From Burkholderiaceae bacterium (GTDB lineage Bacteria; Pseudomonadota; Gammaproteobacteria; Burkholderiales; Burkholderiaceae_C): DNA of 53,922 nt. The stretch lies in the NCBI GenBank assembly GCA_004323695.1, contig SCRU01000058.1, positions 1 to 53,922 on the forward strand. Direction: 5' to 3'. The stretch's first letter is position 1, and each line of letters begins with the position of its first letter. Shown in pieces: positions 47,335 through 53,922 of the stretch. Under the pieces are notes generated by a model. The model was not told where the DNA came from and searched no databases. It was given only the letters and a program-made list of their open reading frames with translations. The position numbers and the translations under genes are program-made.

Positions 47335-48951
47335 TCAGCGCACATCGACTTCGACCAGGATCGGGCCGTTCGAGCGCAGCGCCTGGTGCAAGGCTTCGCG
47401 CAGCAGCGCGGCATCGCTGACGCGCACTGCGGCACAGCCATGGCCTTTGGCCAGCGCGACGAAGTCAAGATCCGGCAGGGCTGTGCCCTCCAGTGTGTCG
47501 TGCGGCTTGAAGCCGAACGTGGGGGCGAATTCCTGCAGCGCGGCGTAACGGCGGTTTTTCAGAATCACGAAAGTAATCGGCAAATTCAACTGCGCGGCGC
47601 TCCACAGGGCCTGGATCGAATACATGGCGGAGCCGTCGCCCGCCAGGCCGATCACGCGGGTGCCGGGCTTTCCCAGCGCGACGCCGACGGCGGCGGGCAG
47701 GCCGTGACCGAGGCCGCCGCTGCACATGGTGTAGAAGGTTTCGCTGCGCAGGATCGGCAGATAGTCGTGCATGGCCGCGCGCGAACTGGGCGCCTCTTCG
47801 ACCACGATGGAGGCCGGATCGCGCAGCTCGGCCAGCGTCTGCAATACATAGGGCACCGACATCGGCTTGGAGGGCTCGGCCCTCGGCGGGGCACAACGCA
47901 TCGGCGGCAGGGCGCGCGGGGCGGGTGCCGGGCGCGCCAGCAGATCGAGCACCCCCAGGCGGATGTTGCCAACCGCCGACGTGCCCGTGGGCGCCCAGGC
48001 GGCAATGGTCGGATCGTCGATCAACTGGTACAGCGCAGCACCGCCGGGCACATGGGGGCCCGCGCCTTCCACGTGGTAGGTGAAGACGGGCGCGCCGACG
48101 GCAAAAATCACGTCGTGGCCGGCGAGCAGGCGCACGATGCTCTCGCGCATCGCCGGCAGGAAACCGGCAAACAGACGGTGGTCTTCCGGAAAACCGCAGC
48201 GCCCCGACATGGGGGCGGCCCAGACCCGCGTGTTGTGGCGCTCGGCCAACCGAAGCACTTCCTCCCAGGCGTTGCCACGGTCCACCGCGGCGCCAATGAC
48301 CAGGGCGGGTCTGGCGCTGGCGTCGAGCGCCGCGCCGATCTGCTCGAGCACCCGCGGCTCGGGCCGCGATTCGGTGCTGACCACCCGCGGTAGCACCCGC
48401 TCGGTGGGCTTTTCCCAGTCGTCCGCGGGTACCGAGACCAGCACCGGCCCGCGCGGTTCCTGCATGGCGATGTAGTAGGCCCGGGCAATGGCCAGCGGCA
48501 CGTCTTCGGCGCGAGCCGGCTCGCAGCTCCATTTGACGTAGGGCTTGGGCAGTTCGGTGGCCTGGTTGGAGAACAGGAATGGATCGAACGGCAGGATGGA
48601 GCGCGACTGCTGGCCGGCCGTGATGATCATGGGCGTGCGGTTTTTGTACGCCGTGAATATATTGCCCATGGCGTGCCCGACGCCAACGGCGGAATGCAAA
48701 TTCACGAAGGACGCGTTGTGCGTGGCCTGCGCGTAACCATCCGCCATGCCCACCACCACCGACTCCTGCAGGCCCAGGACGTAGCGGAAATCGGACGGGA
48801 AATCGAGGAACAGCGACAGCTCGGTGGACCCCGGGTTGCCGAAGATGGAGGTGATGTTGAAACCACGCAGCAAACCCAGCACGGCTTCGCGCACGCTTGT
48901 TTTTTCAGTTGACGCGATCGCGTCAACGGGTGTTTTGATACCGGCAGGCAT
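47335..48951 (-). CDS. mdlC: Benzoylformate decarboxylase (ThDP-dependent)
   Basis: 538-residue thiamine diphosphate enzyme that decarboxylates aryl-glyoxylates to aldehydes. The active-site Ser is in GNPGSTELS, the catalytic Glu in LGLQESVVVGMADG, the first His in VNLHSAVGVGHAMGN and the second in GAPVFTYHVEG, matching the Ser/His/His set of known benzoylformate decarboxylases. The ThDP-Mg motif reads GLAGDGSAMYSIQALW...ILKNRRY. It is the first gene of the operon and divergent from a LysR regulator. A related phenylpyruvate-type activity is possible, but the His pair favours this call. Confidence 0.9.
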   Translation of the reverse strand: MPAGIKTPVDAIASTEKTSVREAVLGLLRGFNITSIFGNPGSTELSLFLDFPSDFRYVLGLQESVVVGMADGYAQATHNASFVNLHSAVGVGHAMGNIFTAYKNRTPMIITAGQQSRSILPFDPFLFSNQATELPKPYVKWSCEPARAEDVPLAIARAYYIAMQEPRGPVLVSVPADDWEKPTERVLPRVVSTESRPEPRVLEQIGAALDASARPALVIGAAVDRGNAWEEVLRLAERHNTRVWAAPMSGRCGFPEDHRLFAGFLPAMRESIVRLLAGHDVIFAVGAPVFTYHVEGAGPHVPGGAALYQLIDDPTIAAWAPTGTSAVGNIRLGVLDLLARPAPAPRALPPMRCAPPRAEPSKPMSVPYVLQTLAELRDPASIVVEEAPSSRAAMHDYLPILRSETFYTMCSGGLGHGLPAAVGVALGKPGTRVIGLAGDGSAMYSIQALWSAAQLNLPITFVILKNRRYAALQEFAPTFGFKPHDTLEGTALPDLDFVALAKGHGCAAVRVSDAALLREALHQALRSNGPILVEVDVR

Positions 48952-48989
48952 CGGTCGATCTTCGGGGCAACGGCGGTATAAATCAATAA

Positions 48990-49011
48990 AATAACTAGAC
49001 TATTTGGTATT
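48990..49011. promoter_or_regulatory. Candidate LysR-type binding site
   Basis: AATAAC at 48990-48995 and GGTATT at 49006-49011 form an imperfect inverted repeat with a 10-base AT-rich spacer in the 66-base gap between mdlC and the lysR gene. Its position and form fit a LysR-type site for both divergent genes. Confidence 0.45.
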
Positions 49012-49017
49012 AGATAA

Positions 49018-49917
49018 ATGCATATCAAAGACATTGACCTGAACCTGTTGCGCCTGTTTGAAACCGTTTTCCGCACGCGCAATGTCAGTCGCGCCGCCGA
49101 ACTGCTCGATCTCACGCAGCCGGCGGCCAGCCAGGGCCTGACCCGCCTGCGCGTGCTGCTCAAGGACCCGTTGTTCGAGCGCGCACCGGGCGGCGTCAAG
49201 CCGACGCCCCGTGCCGAGCGGCTGGCCGCGGCGGTTCAGCTTGCATTGTCGGCCATTGAACACGCGCTGACGGAGAACGAGCAGTTCGATCCGGCCCATT
49301 CACGGCGCCTGGTGCGGCTGCACATGAGCGATATTGGCGAGCGCGTGTTCATGCCGCCGCTGATGCGCCAGATCATGAAGGTCGCGCCCGGTCTGCGACT
49401 CGAAATGGTGCAGCTGGAGCCGCAGCGCGTGGTTCCTGAACTCGACAGCGGGCACCTGAACTTCGCCGTCGGGTTTCTGCCCACGGTGACCGAAACCCGG
49501 CGTGAGCGGCTGTTTGACGACCGCTATGTCTTGCTGGTGCGCGCCGGCCATCCGCTGGCGGTATCCAGTCGCGGCAAGCCGCCGACGGTTGCCCAGTTGC
49601 GGCGCGTCGAACTGGTGGCGGTGCGCTCGCACAGCGATACGTTGCGCATTCTGAAAATGCTCAAGCTGGAGGGGCAGTTGCGCATGACGACCACCCACTA
49701 TCTGGTGCTCCCGGCGGTCGTCAAGGCCACCGACCTGGGCGTCGTGATGCCGCGCAATATCGCGCGTGAATTCAATGCCGCCGGGGAATTTGCGATTCTT
49801 GAACCGAGGTTCCCGCTGCGCGACTTCACCGTGTCGCTGCACTGGAGCCGGCGCTTCGAAGCCGATCCGGCCAACCGCTGGCTGCGTCAGACCGTGCTCG
49901 ACCTGTTTGCGGAATAA
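49018..49917 (+). CDS. LysR-family transcriptional regulator
   Basis: 299-residue regulator. The N-terminal helix-turn-helix reads DLNLLRLFETVFRTRNVSRAAELLDLTQPAASQGLTRLR, in pieces typical of the NahR/NodD-like branch, and the effector domain includes LDSGHLNFAVGFLP and DRYVLLVRAGHPL. NahR relatives respond to aromatic acids, which fits its divergence from benzoylformate decarboxylase. The start at 49018 gives the standard LysR opening. Confidence 0.93.
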   Translation: MHIKDIDLNLLRLFETVFRTRNVSRAAELLDLTQPAASQGLTRLRVLLKDPLFERAPGGVKPTPRAERLAAAVQLALSAIEHALTENEQFDPAHSRRLVRLHMSDIGERVFMPPLMRQIMKVAPGLRLEMVQLEPQRVVPELDSGHLNFAVGFLPTVTETRRERLFDDRYVLLVRAGHPLAVSSRGKPPTVAQLRRVELVAVRSHSDTLRILKMLKLEGQLRMTTTHYLVLPAVVKATDLGVVMPRNIAREFNAAGEFAILEPRFPLRDFTVSLHWSRRFEADPANRWLRQTVLDLFAE

Positions 49918-49959
49918 GGTACAACTCGGGACGAGCCCCTGCCAGACGACAGACGCCCC

Positions 49960-51108
49960 ATGCCCGAATTGCAGCTTGCCGTGATCGATGTGAAGCCCGG
50001 TGCCGCGCTGGAGAGCCAGTCCGGCCTGCAACTGCTGCGCCCGCGTATCTATGGGGCCTATGCTGCGCCGGCTGGTCCGAAAAGGGCGGCCGCCATTGTG
50101 ATGCATCCCGCAAGCAACTTCATGGGGCACTACCTCACGCTGCCGCTGGCGCAGCGGGGGATCTGCTGCGTGGGTCTGAACTCGCGCTACGCGGGCAACG
50201 ATACGCTGCTGTTGATGGAGCGAGTGATCCAGGACCTGGGTGCGGGTGTCCAGTGGTTGCGCGCGCAGGGCTACGAGAAGGTGGTGCTGATCGGCAACTC
50301 GGGCGGCGCTTCGCTGGCGAGCTTCTACCAGGCGCAGGCCGAGCGGCTGACAATCGACACGCTGATCGACGGCGATCCGGCCGGGCTTGTGCCGTCCGAT
50401 CTGCCACCCGTGGACGGACTGGCGCTGTGCGCCGCGCACGAAGGCCGTTCCACGCTCATGCGCCACTGGATCGACCCTTCGGTCACCGACGAACAGGACC
50501 CCCTGGCCGCCGACCCGGCGCTCGATCTCTACGGGACGGCCAATGCGCCGCCTTACACCACGCAGTTCCTGGCGCGCTTTCAGGCCGCACAGCGCACGCG
50601 CCTGGCGCGCATCGAGGATTGGGTCTGGACGCGCCTGCGCGAACTTCGCGCCGGGGAAGGACGCCGCGTGCCCGGTAGCCCACGAGATCAGACTTTCATT
50701 ATTTACCGCACCCACGCCGATCCGCGCTTCCTCGATCTCGGTCTCGATCCGAACGACCGGCAGGTCGGCAGCGTCTGGGGCAGCGGCTTTGCCGGCGCGC
50801 GTGCCGTCAACTACGCGGCCAGCCAGATGGGGCGCCTGACCTCGCTCACCGGCTTTTTGTCGCAATGGTCATCGCGCAGCCGCGCGGACGGGCCGGAGAA
50901 CCTCGCGAAAACCAGCGTACCGGTGCTGCTGTGTACCTACACGGCAGACCAGTCCACGTTCCCGAGCACACGCGCGGCCTGGCTGGTGGCCGGCGCCTCG
51001 CGCATCCGCAACGTGGATATTCCCGGGGGGAACCACTATCTCGCGGGCCAGCCGAACCTGGTGATTCGCGTGGCCGACGAGATGGCGGCCTGGATACACG
51101 CGCTTTAG
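49960..51108 (+). CDS. Alpha/beta-fold hydrolase
   Basis: 382-residue hydrolase with the nucleophile elbow VVLIGNSGGASLASFY (Ser114) and a probable catalytic His in IPGGNHYLAGQPN. The acidic member of the triad may lie in CTYTADQSTF. Its size is large for the fold owing to a central insertion of about 130 residues (about 150-280). It follows the lysR gene by 42 bases on the same strand and may be co-transcribed. An esterase or amidase acting on an aryl compound is plausible but unproven. Confidence 0.78.
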   Translation: MPELQLAVIDVKPGAALESQSGLQLLRPRIYGAYAAPAGPKRAAAIVMHPASNFMGHYLTLPLAQRGICCVGLNSRYAGNDTLLLMERVIQDLGAGVQWLRAQGYEKVVLIGNSGGASLASFYQAQAERLTIDTLIDGDPAGLVPSDLPPVDGLALCAAHEGRSTLMRHWIDPSVTDEQDPLAADPALDLYGTANAPPYTTQFLARFQAAQRTRLARIEDWVWTRLRELRAGEGRRVPGSPRDQTFIIYRTHADPRFLDLGLDPNDRQVGSVWGSGFAGARAVNYAASQMGRLTSLTGFLSQWSSRSRADGPENLAKTSVPVLLCTYTADQSTFPSTRAAWLVAGASRIRNVDIPGGNHYLAGQPNLVIRVADEMAAWIHAL

Positions 51109-51148
51109 AGAAAACCCGCCAACGGCTCAAGGCGTCGGGCGCGCCGCT

Positions 51149-52930
51149 TCAGCTCAAAAACTGCAACGCGGCGAGCTTGGCATAGGTGCCCCCCAGCGCG
51201 ACCAGCGACTCGTGCGTGCCCTGTTCCACGATGCGGCCGTGGTCCATCACCACGATGCGGCCGGCCTGCTGCACGGTGGCCAGACGGTGCGCTATGACGA
51301 GCGTGGTGCGGCCCTGCATGGCCGACTCCAGCGCCGCCTGCACCATGCGCTCGCTCTCGGCGTCCAGGGCGCTGGTGGCCTCGTCAAGCAGCAGCAGCGG
51401 CGGGTTCTTCAGCATGGCGCGTGCGATCGCGATGCGCTGGCGCTGGCCGCCGGACAATCGCACGCCGCGCTCGCCCAGAAAGGTGTCGTAGCCCTCGGGT
51501 AGCGCCGTGATGAACTCGTGCGCGAACGCGGCCAGGGCGGCGGCCCGTATCTGCTCGTCGCTGGCATTGGGTCGGCCGTAGCGGATATTTTCCAGCGCGC
51601 TGGCCGAGAAGATCACCGCGTCCTGCGGCACGATGCCGATGCGCTGGCGCAGGTCGTGCAAGCTCATCTCGCGCGTGGCCACGCCATCGAGTGCGATCGT
51701 GCCCGCGCCGGGGTCGTAGTAGCGCAGCAGCAGCTGGAACACCGTGCTCTTGCCCGCGCCGCTGGGGCCGACCAGCGCCACCGTTTCGCCGGGCGCGACG
51801 CAGAGATTGAAGTCGGTCAGCGCGGCCTGTGTTGGCCGCGAGGAATAGTGGAATGTGATTGCTTCCAGGTTTATAGCGCTTCCGATAGTGGTGGCAGTGA
51901 CTTTCACCGCTTTTGAGGGTGAAAAGATCGGCGAGCGGGATTCCAGCAATTCCATCAACCTCTCAGTCGCGCCAGCCGCGCGCAGCAGGTCGCCATAGAC
52001 CTCGCCGAGCACCGCGAACGCACTCGCCAGGATGATCACGTAGAGCACCGTCTCGCCCAGATGGCCGGCCGACATCTGCCCCGCCATCACTGCCTGCGTG
52101 CCCTGGTACAGACCCCATAGCAGCGCCGCACTGGTAGCAATGATGATGAACGCGACCAGCACCGAGCGCGCCTTCGAACGGTGCACCGCGGTCAGGAAGG
52201 CGTTCTGGGTGGAGGCGCCAAAGCGCGCCGCCTCGCGCTCTTCGGCGGTGTAGCTTTGCACGACGGGAATCGCGTTGAGTACCTCGGCGGCGATCGCGCT
52301 GGCGTCCGCGATGCGGTCCTGGCTGGCGCGCGAAAGCCGGCGCACACGCCGGCCGAACCACAGGCTGGGCAGCACGATCAGCACCAGGATCACGAACACC
52401 GTGAACATCACATACGGATTGGTCCAGATCAGGATGGCCAGTGCGCCCACACCCATCACGGTGTTGCGCAGCCCCATGCTCAGCGACGAGCCGACCACGG
52501 TCTGCACCAGCGTCGTGTCGCCGGTCAGGCGCGAGAGCACTTCGCCGGTCTGGGTGGTCTCGAAAAACTCCGGGCTCTGGCGCAGCACATGGGCATAAAC
52601 CGCGTTGCGGATATCGGCGGTGACGCGCTCGCCGAGCCAACTGACCATGTAGAAGCGTCCCGCCGAAAACAGCCCCAGCGCCACGGCCACGGCGAACAGC
52701 GCGAAGAAATGCTCGCGCAGCGCCATCACCTGGGCTCCCTTGTCTACCTTGATAAGGCCGCCGTCGATCAGGCCGCGCAGCGCCAGCGGAAAGAGCAGCG
52801 TGGCCGTCGCCGCCAGCACCAGGAACAGCAGCGCCAGCGCAATGCGGCCGCGGTAGGGCCGCAGAAACGGCAGCAGGCCGGACAGGGAGCGCGGGGAGCC
52901 CTTGCGGGCGTCGGTGAGGGAAGTAACCAT
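51149..52930 (-). CDS. ABC exporter, fused permease and ATPase (MsbA-like)
   Basis: 593-residue half transporter. Six transmembrane helices (about 20-310) precede an ATPase with Walker A GPSGAGKST, signature LSGGQRQR, Walker B LLLLDEATSALD and the His switch IAHRLAT, all intact. It resembles MsbA and multidrug/lipid exporters and would act as a homodimer. The linker between domains (about residues 340-367) is encoded by a stretch of lower GC than its flanks. The ATG at 52930 is preferred to an in-frame start at 52993 that would overlap the marR promoter. Confidence 0.92.
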   Translation of the reverse strand: MVTSLTDARKGSPRSLSGLLPFLRPYRGRIALALLFLVLAATATLLFPLALRGLIDGGLIKVDKGAQVMALREHFFALFAVAVALGLFSAGRFYMVSWLGERVTADIRNAVYAHVLRQSPEFFETTQTGEVLSRLTGDTTLVQTVVGSSLSMGLRNTVMGVGALAILIWTNPYVMFTVFVILVLIVLPSLWFGRRVRRLSRASQDRIADASAIAAEVLNAIPVVQSYTAEEREAARFGASTQNAFLTAVHRSKARSVLVAFIIIATSAALLWGLYQGTQAVMAGQMSAGHLGETVLYVIILASAFAVLGEVYGDLLRAAGATERLMELLESRSPIFSPSKAVKVTATTIGSAINLEAITFHYSSRPTQAALTDFNLCVAPGETVALVGPSGAGKSTVFQLLLRYYDPGAGTIALDGVATREMSLHDLRQRIGIVPQDAVIFSASALENIRYGRPNASDEQIRAAALAAFAHEFITALPEGYDTFLGERGVRLSGGQRQRIAIARAMLKNPPLLLLDEATSALDAESERMVQAALESAMQGRTTLVIAHRLATVQQAGRIVVMDHGRIVEQGTHESLVALGGTYAKLAALQFLS

Positions 52931-52971
52931 GAGAACAGTGTAGCGAACAACTTGCCTTTGCAGAGATAGCC

Positions 52972-53000
52972 TTGACAATGATTGCTTAGTCAATTATAAT
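52972..53000 (+). promoter_or_regulatory. Near-ideal sigma-70 promoter of marR
   Basis: TTGACA (52972-52977), a 17-base spacer and TATAAT (52995-53000), both at full consensus, end 7 bases before the marR ATG. Such a strong promoter implies tight repression. Confidence 0.85.
52981..52994. promoter_or_regulatory. Candidate MarR operator within the promoter
   Basis: ATTGCTTAGTCAAT matches its own reverse complement at 10 of 14 positions and lies in the spacer between the -35 and -10 boxes. Wider arms TTGAC (52972-52976) and GTCAA (52989-52993) also face each other. Binding here would block polymerase. Confidence 0.6.
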
Positions 53001-53007
53001 TTTTGAC

Positions 53008-53556
53008 ATGAATGCAAAAGACATGACCAACGCGGGCGACGCCACGGAGGCGTCGCCCGCGGTCGAGTTCTATCACGCGGACAACTACTTCGCGGAGACC
53101 AGCGTCGGCCACCTGATGAAGAAGATCGTGGCCTATTCGTCGCACGCGATCGAGCGCGAGATGGAGCCTTATGGGCTGACGAACGCGCAGTGGGTTCCCC
53201 TGGTCAAGCTGTTTGTGGGCGACGCCGACACCGCAGCCGGGTTGGCGCGCGAGTGCGGGCTGGACGCCGGTGCCATGACGCGGCTGCTGGACCGGGTCGA
53301 GGCCAAGGGCTTGTGCAGCCGCCAGCGCTCGTCGCACGACCGCCGCGTGGTCAAGCTGCAGTTGACCGAAGAAGGGCGCGAGGCCGCGCAGAAGATTCCG
53401 GTGGTGCTGGCCCGCATCCAGAACGCCTGCCTGGCAGGTTTCACCCACGAGGAATGGGAAACACTCAAAGGTTATATGCACCGCATCCTGGACAACGCCC
53501 AGGCTCTTGCGGCGGCTGGAGAATCGAATGAAAAACAACAAGACCCGCAGGACTGA
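53008..53556 (+). CDS. MarR-family transcriptional regulator
   Basis: 182-residue winged-helix repressor. DNA-binding helices lie in ADTAAGLARECGLDAGAMTRLLDRVEAKGLCSRQRSSHDRRVVKLQLTEEG, recognisable by LLDRVEAKGL and the wing DRRVVKLQLT. An acidic, Ala-rich N-terminal tail of about 20 residues precedes the fold. It overlaps the next gene, an outer-membrane efflux protein, by 29 bases, so it probably represses a drug-efflux operon and itself. Confidence 0.93.
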   Translation: MNAKDMTNAGDATEASPAVEFYHADNYFAETSVGHLMKKIVAYSSHAIEREMEPYGLTNAQWVPLVKLFVGDADTAAGLARECGLDAGAMTRLLDRVEAKGLCSRQRSSHDRRVVKLQLTEEGREAAQKIPVVLARIQNACLAGFTHEEWETLKGYMHRILDNAQALAAAGESNEKQQDPQD

Positions 53557-53922
53557 ATCCCTGCGCCCGCTCAAGCTGGGCGTGCTCGTGCTGGCGCTGG
53601 GCCTTGGAGCCTGCGCCGACATGTCCGGCGTTGCGCCGGCGCAAGCCAAGATGCGCAGTCCGGCCTCGCTGGGCCTGGCCGCCGACACCGCGCCGGCGCC
53701 TGCCGTGTCCGCTGATTGGTGGCGCGGGTTCGGCGATGCACAGTTGGACCGGCTCGTTGCGCAGGCGCTGACCAGCAGCCCGAGCATGGGACTCGCTCAG
53801 GCCCGGCTGGCCCGCGCCCAGGCCATGGCCGGCATGGCCAGGGCCGCGACGCTGCCGCAGGTCGGCGGTGAAGTCGATCTGGACCGGCAGAAGTTCACCG
53901 GCAACTTCATCTATCCGCCGCC
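53528..53922 (+). CDS. RND/MFS efflux outer-membrane factor (NodT family), 5' part, cut by window edge
   Basis: First 131 residues of an outer-membrane channel lipoprotein. A signal peptide ends in lipobox LGLGAC, then comes WWRGFGDAQLDRLVAQAL, the family's classic opening, and ARAQAMAGMARAATLPQVGGEVD, the start of the periplasmic helical barrel. The ATG at 53528 has GGAGA upstream inside marR. The inner-membrane pump and adaptor genes would lie beyond the window. Confidence 0.92.
   Translation, partial: MKNNKTRRTESLRPLKLGVLVLALGLGACADMSGVAPAQAKMRSPASLGLAADTAPAPAVSADWWRGFGDAQLDRLVAQALTSSPSMGLAQARLARAQAMAGMARAATLPQVGGEVDLDRQKFTGNFIYPP

Overview
The window is high-GC DNA packed with short intergenic gaps and many 1-4 nt stop/start overlaps. 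The gene content (DUF938, PuuD-type urate oxidase with a fused cytochrome c, UraD-AllC fusion, TRAP transporter with benzoylformate decarboxylase, cyoABCD-SURF1, AcnA near kynA/kynU) fits a heterotrophic aerobic betaproteobacterium of the Burkholderiales, most likely Comamonadaceae. This placement is by gene families and general style only. I see no rRNA, tRNA, CRISPR array, insertion sequence, integrase or phage gene.

Layout. (1) 1-285: 5' end of a glutamate dehydrogenase gene. (2) 693-4548: ergothioneine genes egtB-egtD, tightly followed by a DUF427 gene and a 2-oxoglutarate/Fe dioxygenase gene, then a universal stress protein. (3) 4602-7778, minus strand: SDR, RluA-type pseudouridine synthase, two small proteins and a type II NADH dehydrogenase. 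(4) 7908-11040, minus strand: DUF938, a [2Fe-2S] ferredoxin and two multihaem c-type cytochromes. (5) 11154-14267: gluconate module with an MFS transporter and gluconokinase divergent from a LacI-type regulator, with two matching palindromes between them. (6) 14371-18553: GNAT, VTT membrane protein, acyl-CoA synthetase, MHS-type transporter. (7) 18712-23574: quinol oxidase cyoABCD plus SURF1. (8) 23875-32723: aconitase, a flavin monooxygenase, kynA/kynU and a malic enzyme-phosphotransacetylase fusion.

(9) 32945-42577 is a urate/purine degradation region. It holds a purine permease, an M20 hydrolase, a UraD-AllC fusion, the PuuE allantoinase, a GntR-FCD regulator, HIU hydrolase, XdhC and membrane urate oxidase. 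Urate would be oxidised at the membrane by PuuD, then processed by UraH, UraD, PuuE and AllC, with the M20 enzyme a candidate for a late ureide step. Three copies of a TGTATACA-centred palindrome stand before the permease, between the regulator operon and uraH, and before puuD, so the regulon can be read directly from the DNA. (10) 42600-49917: TRAP transporter, aldehyde dehydrogenase, benzoylformate decarboxylase and a divergent LysR regulator, probably an aryl-glyoxylate uptake and degradation route. (11) 49960-53922: alpha/beta hydrolase, MsbA-like ABC exporter, and a MarR regulator with the start of a NodT-type outer-membrane efflux gene behind a near-ideal sigma-70 promoter.

The best candidates for something undescribed are the dioxygenase and DUF427 genes attached to egtBD, the urate operator set with its unusual M20 enzyme, and the orphan ferredoxin/cytochrome chain. 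All functional calls rest on reading motifs by eye; no database search was run.
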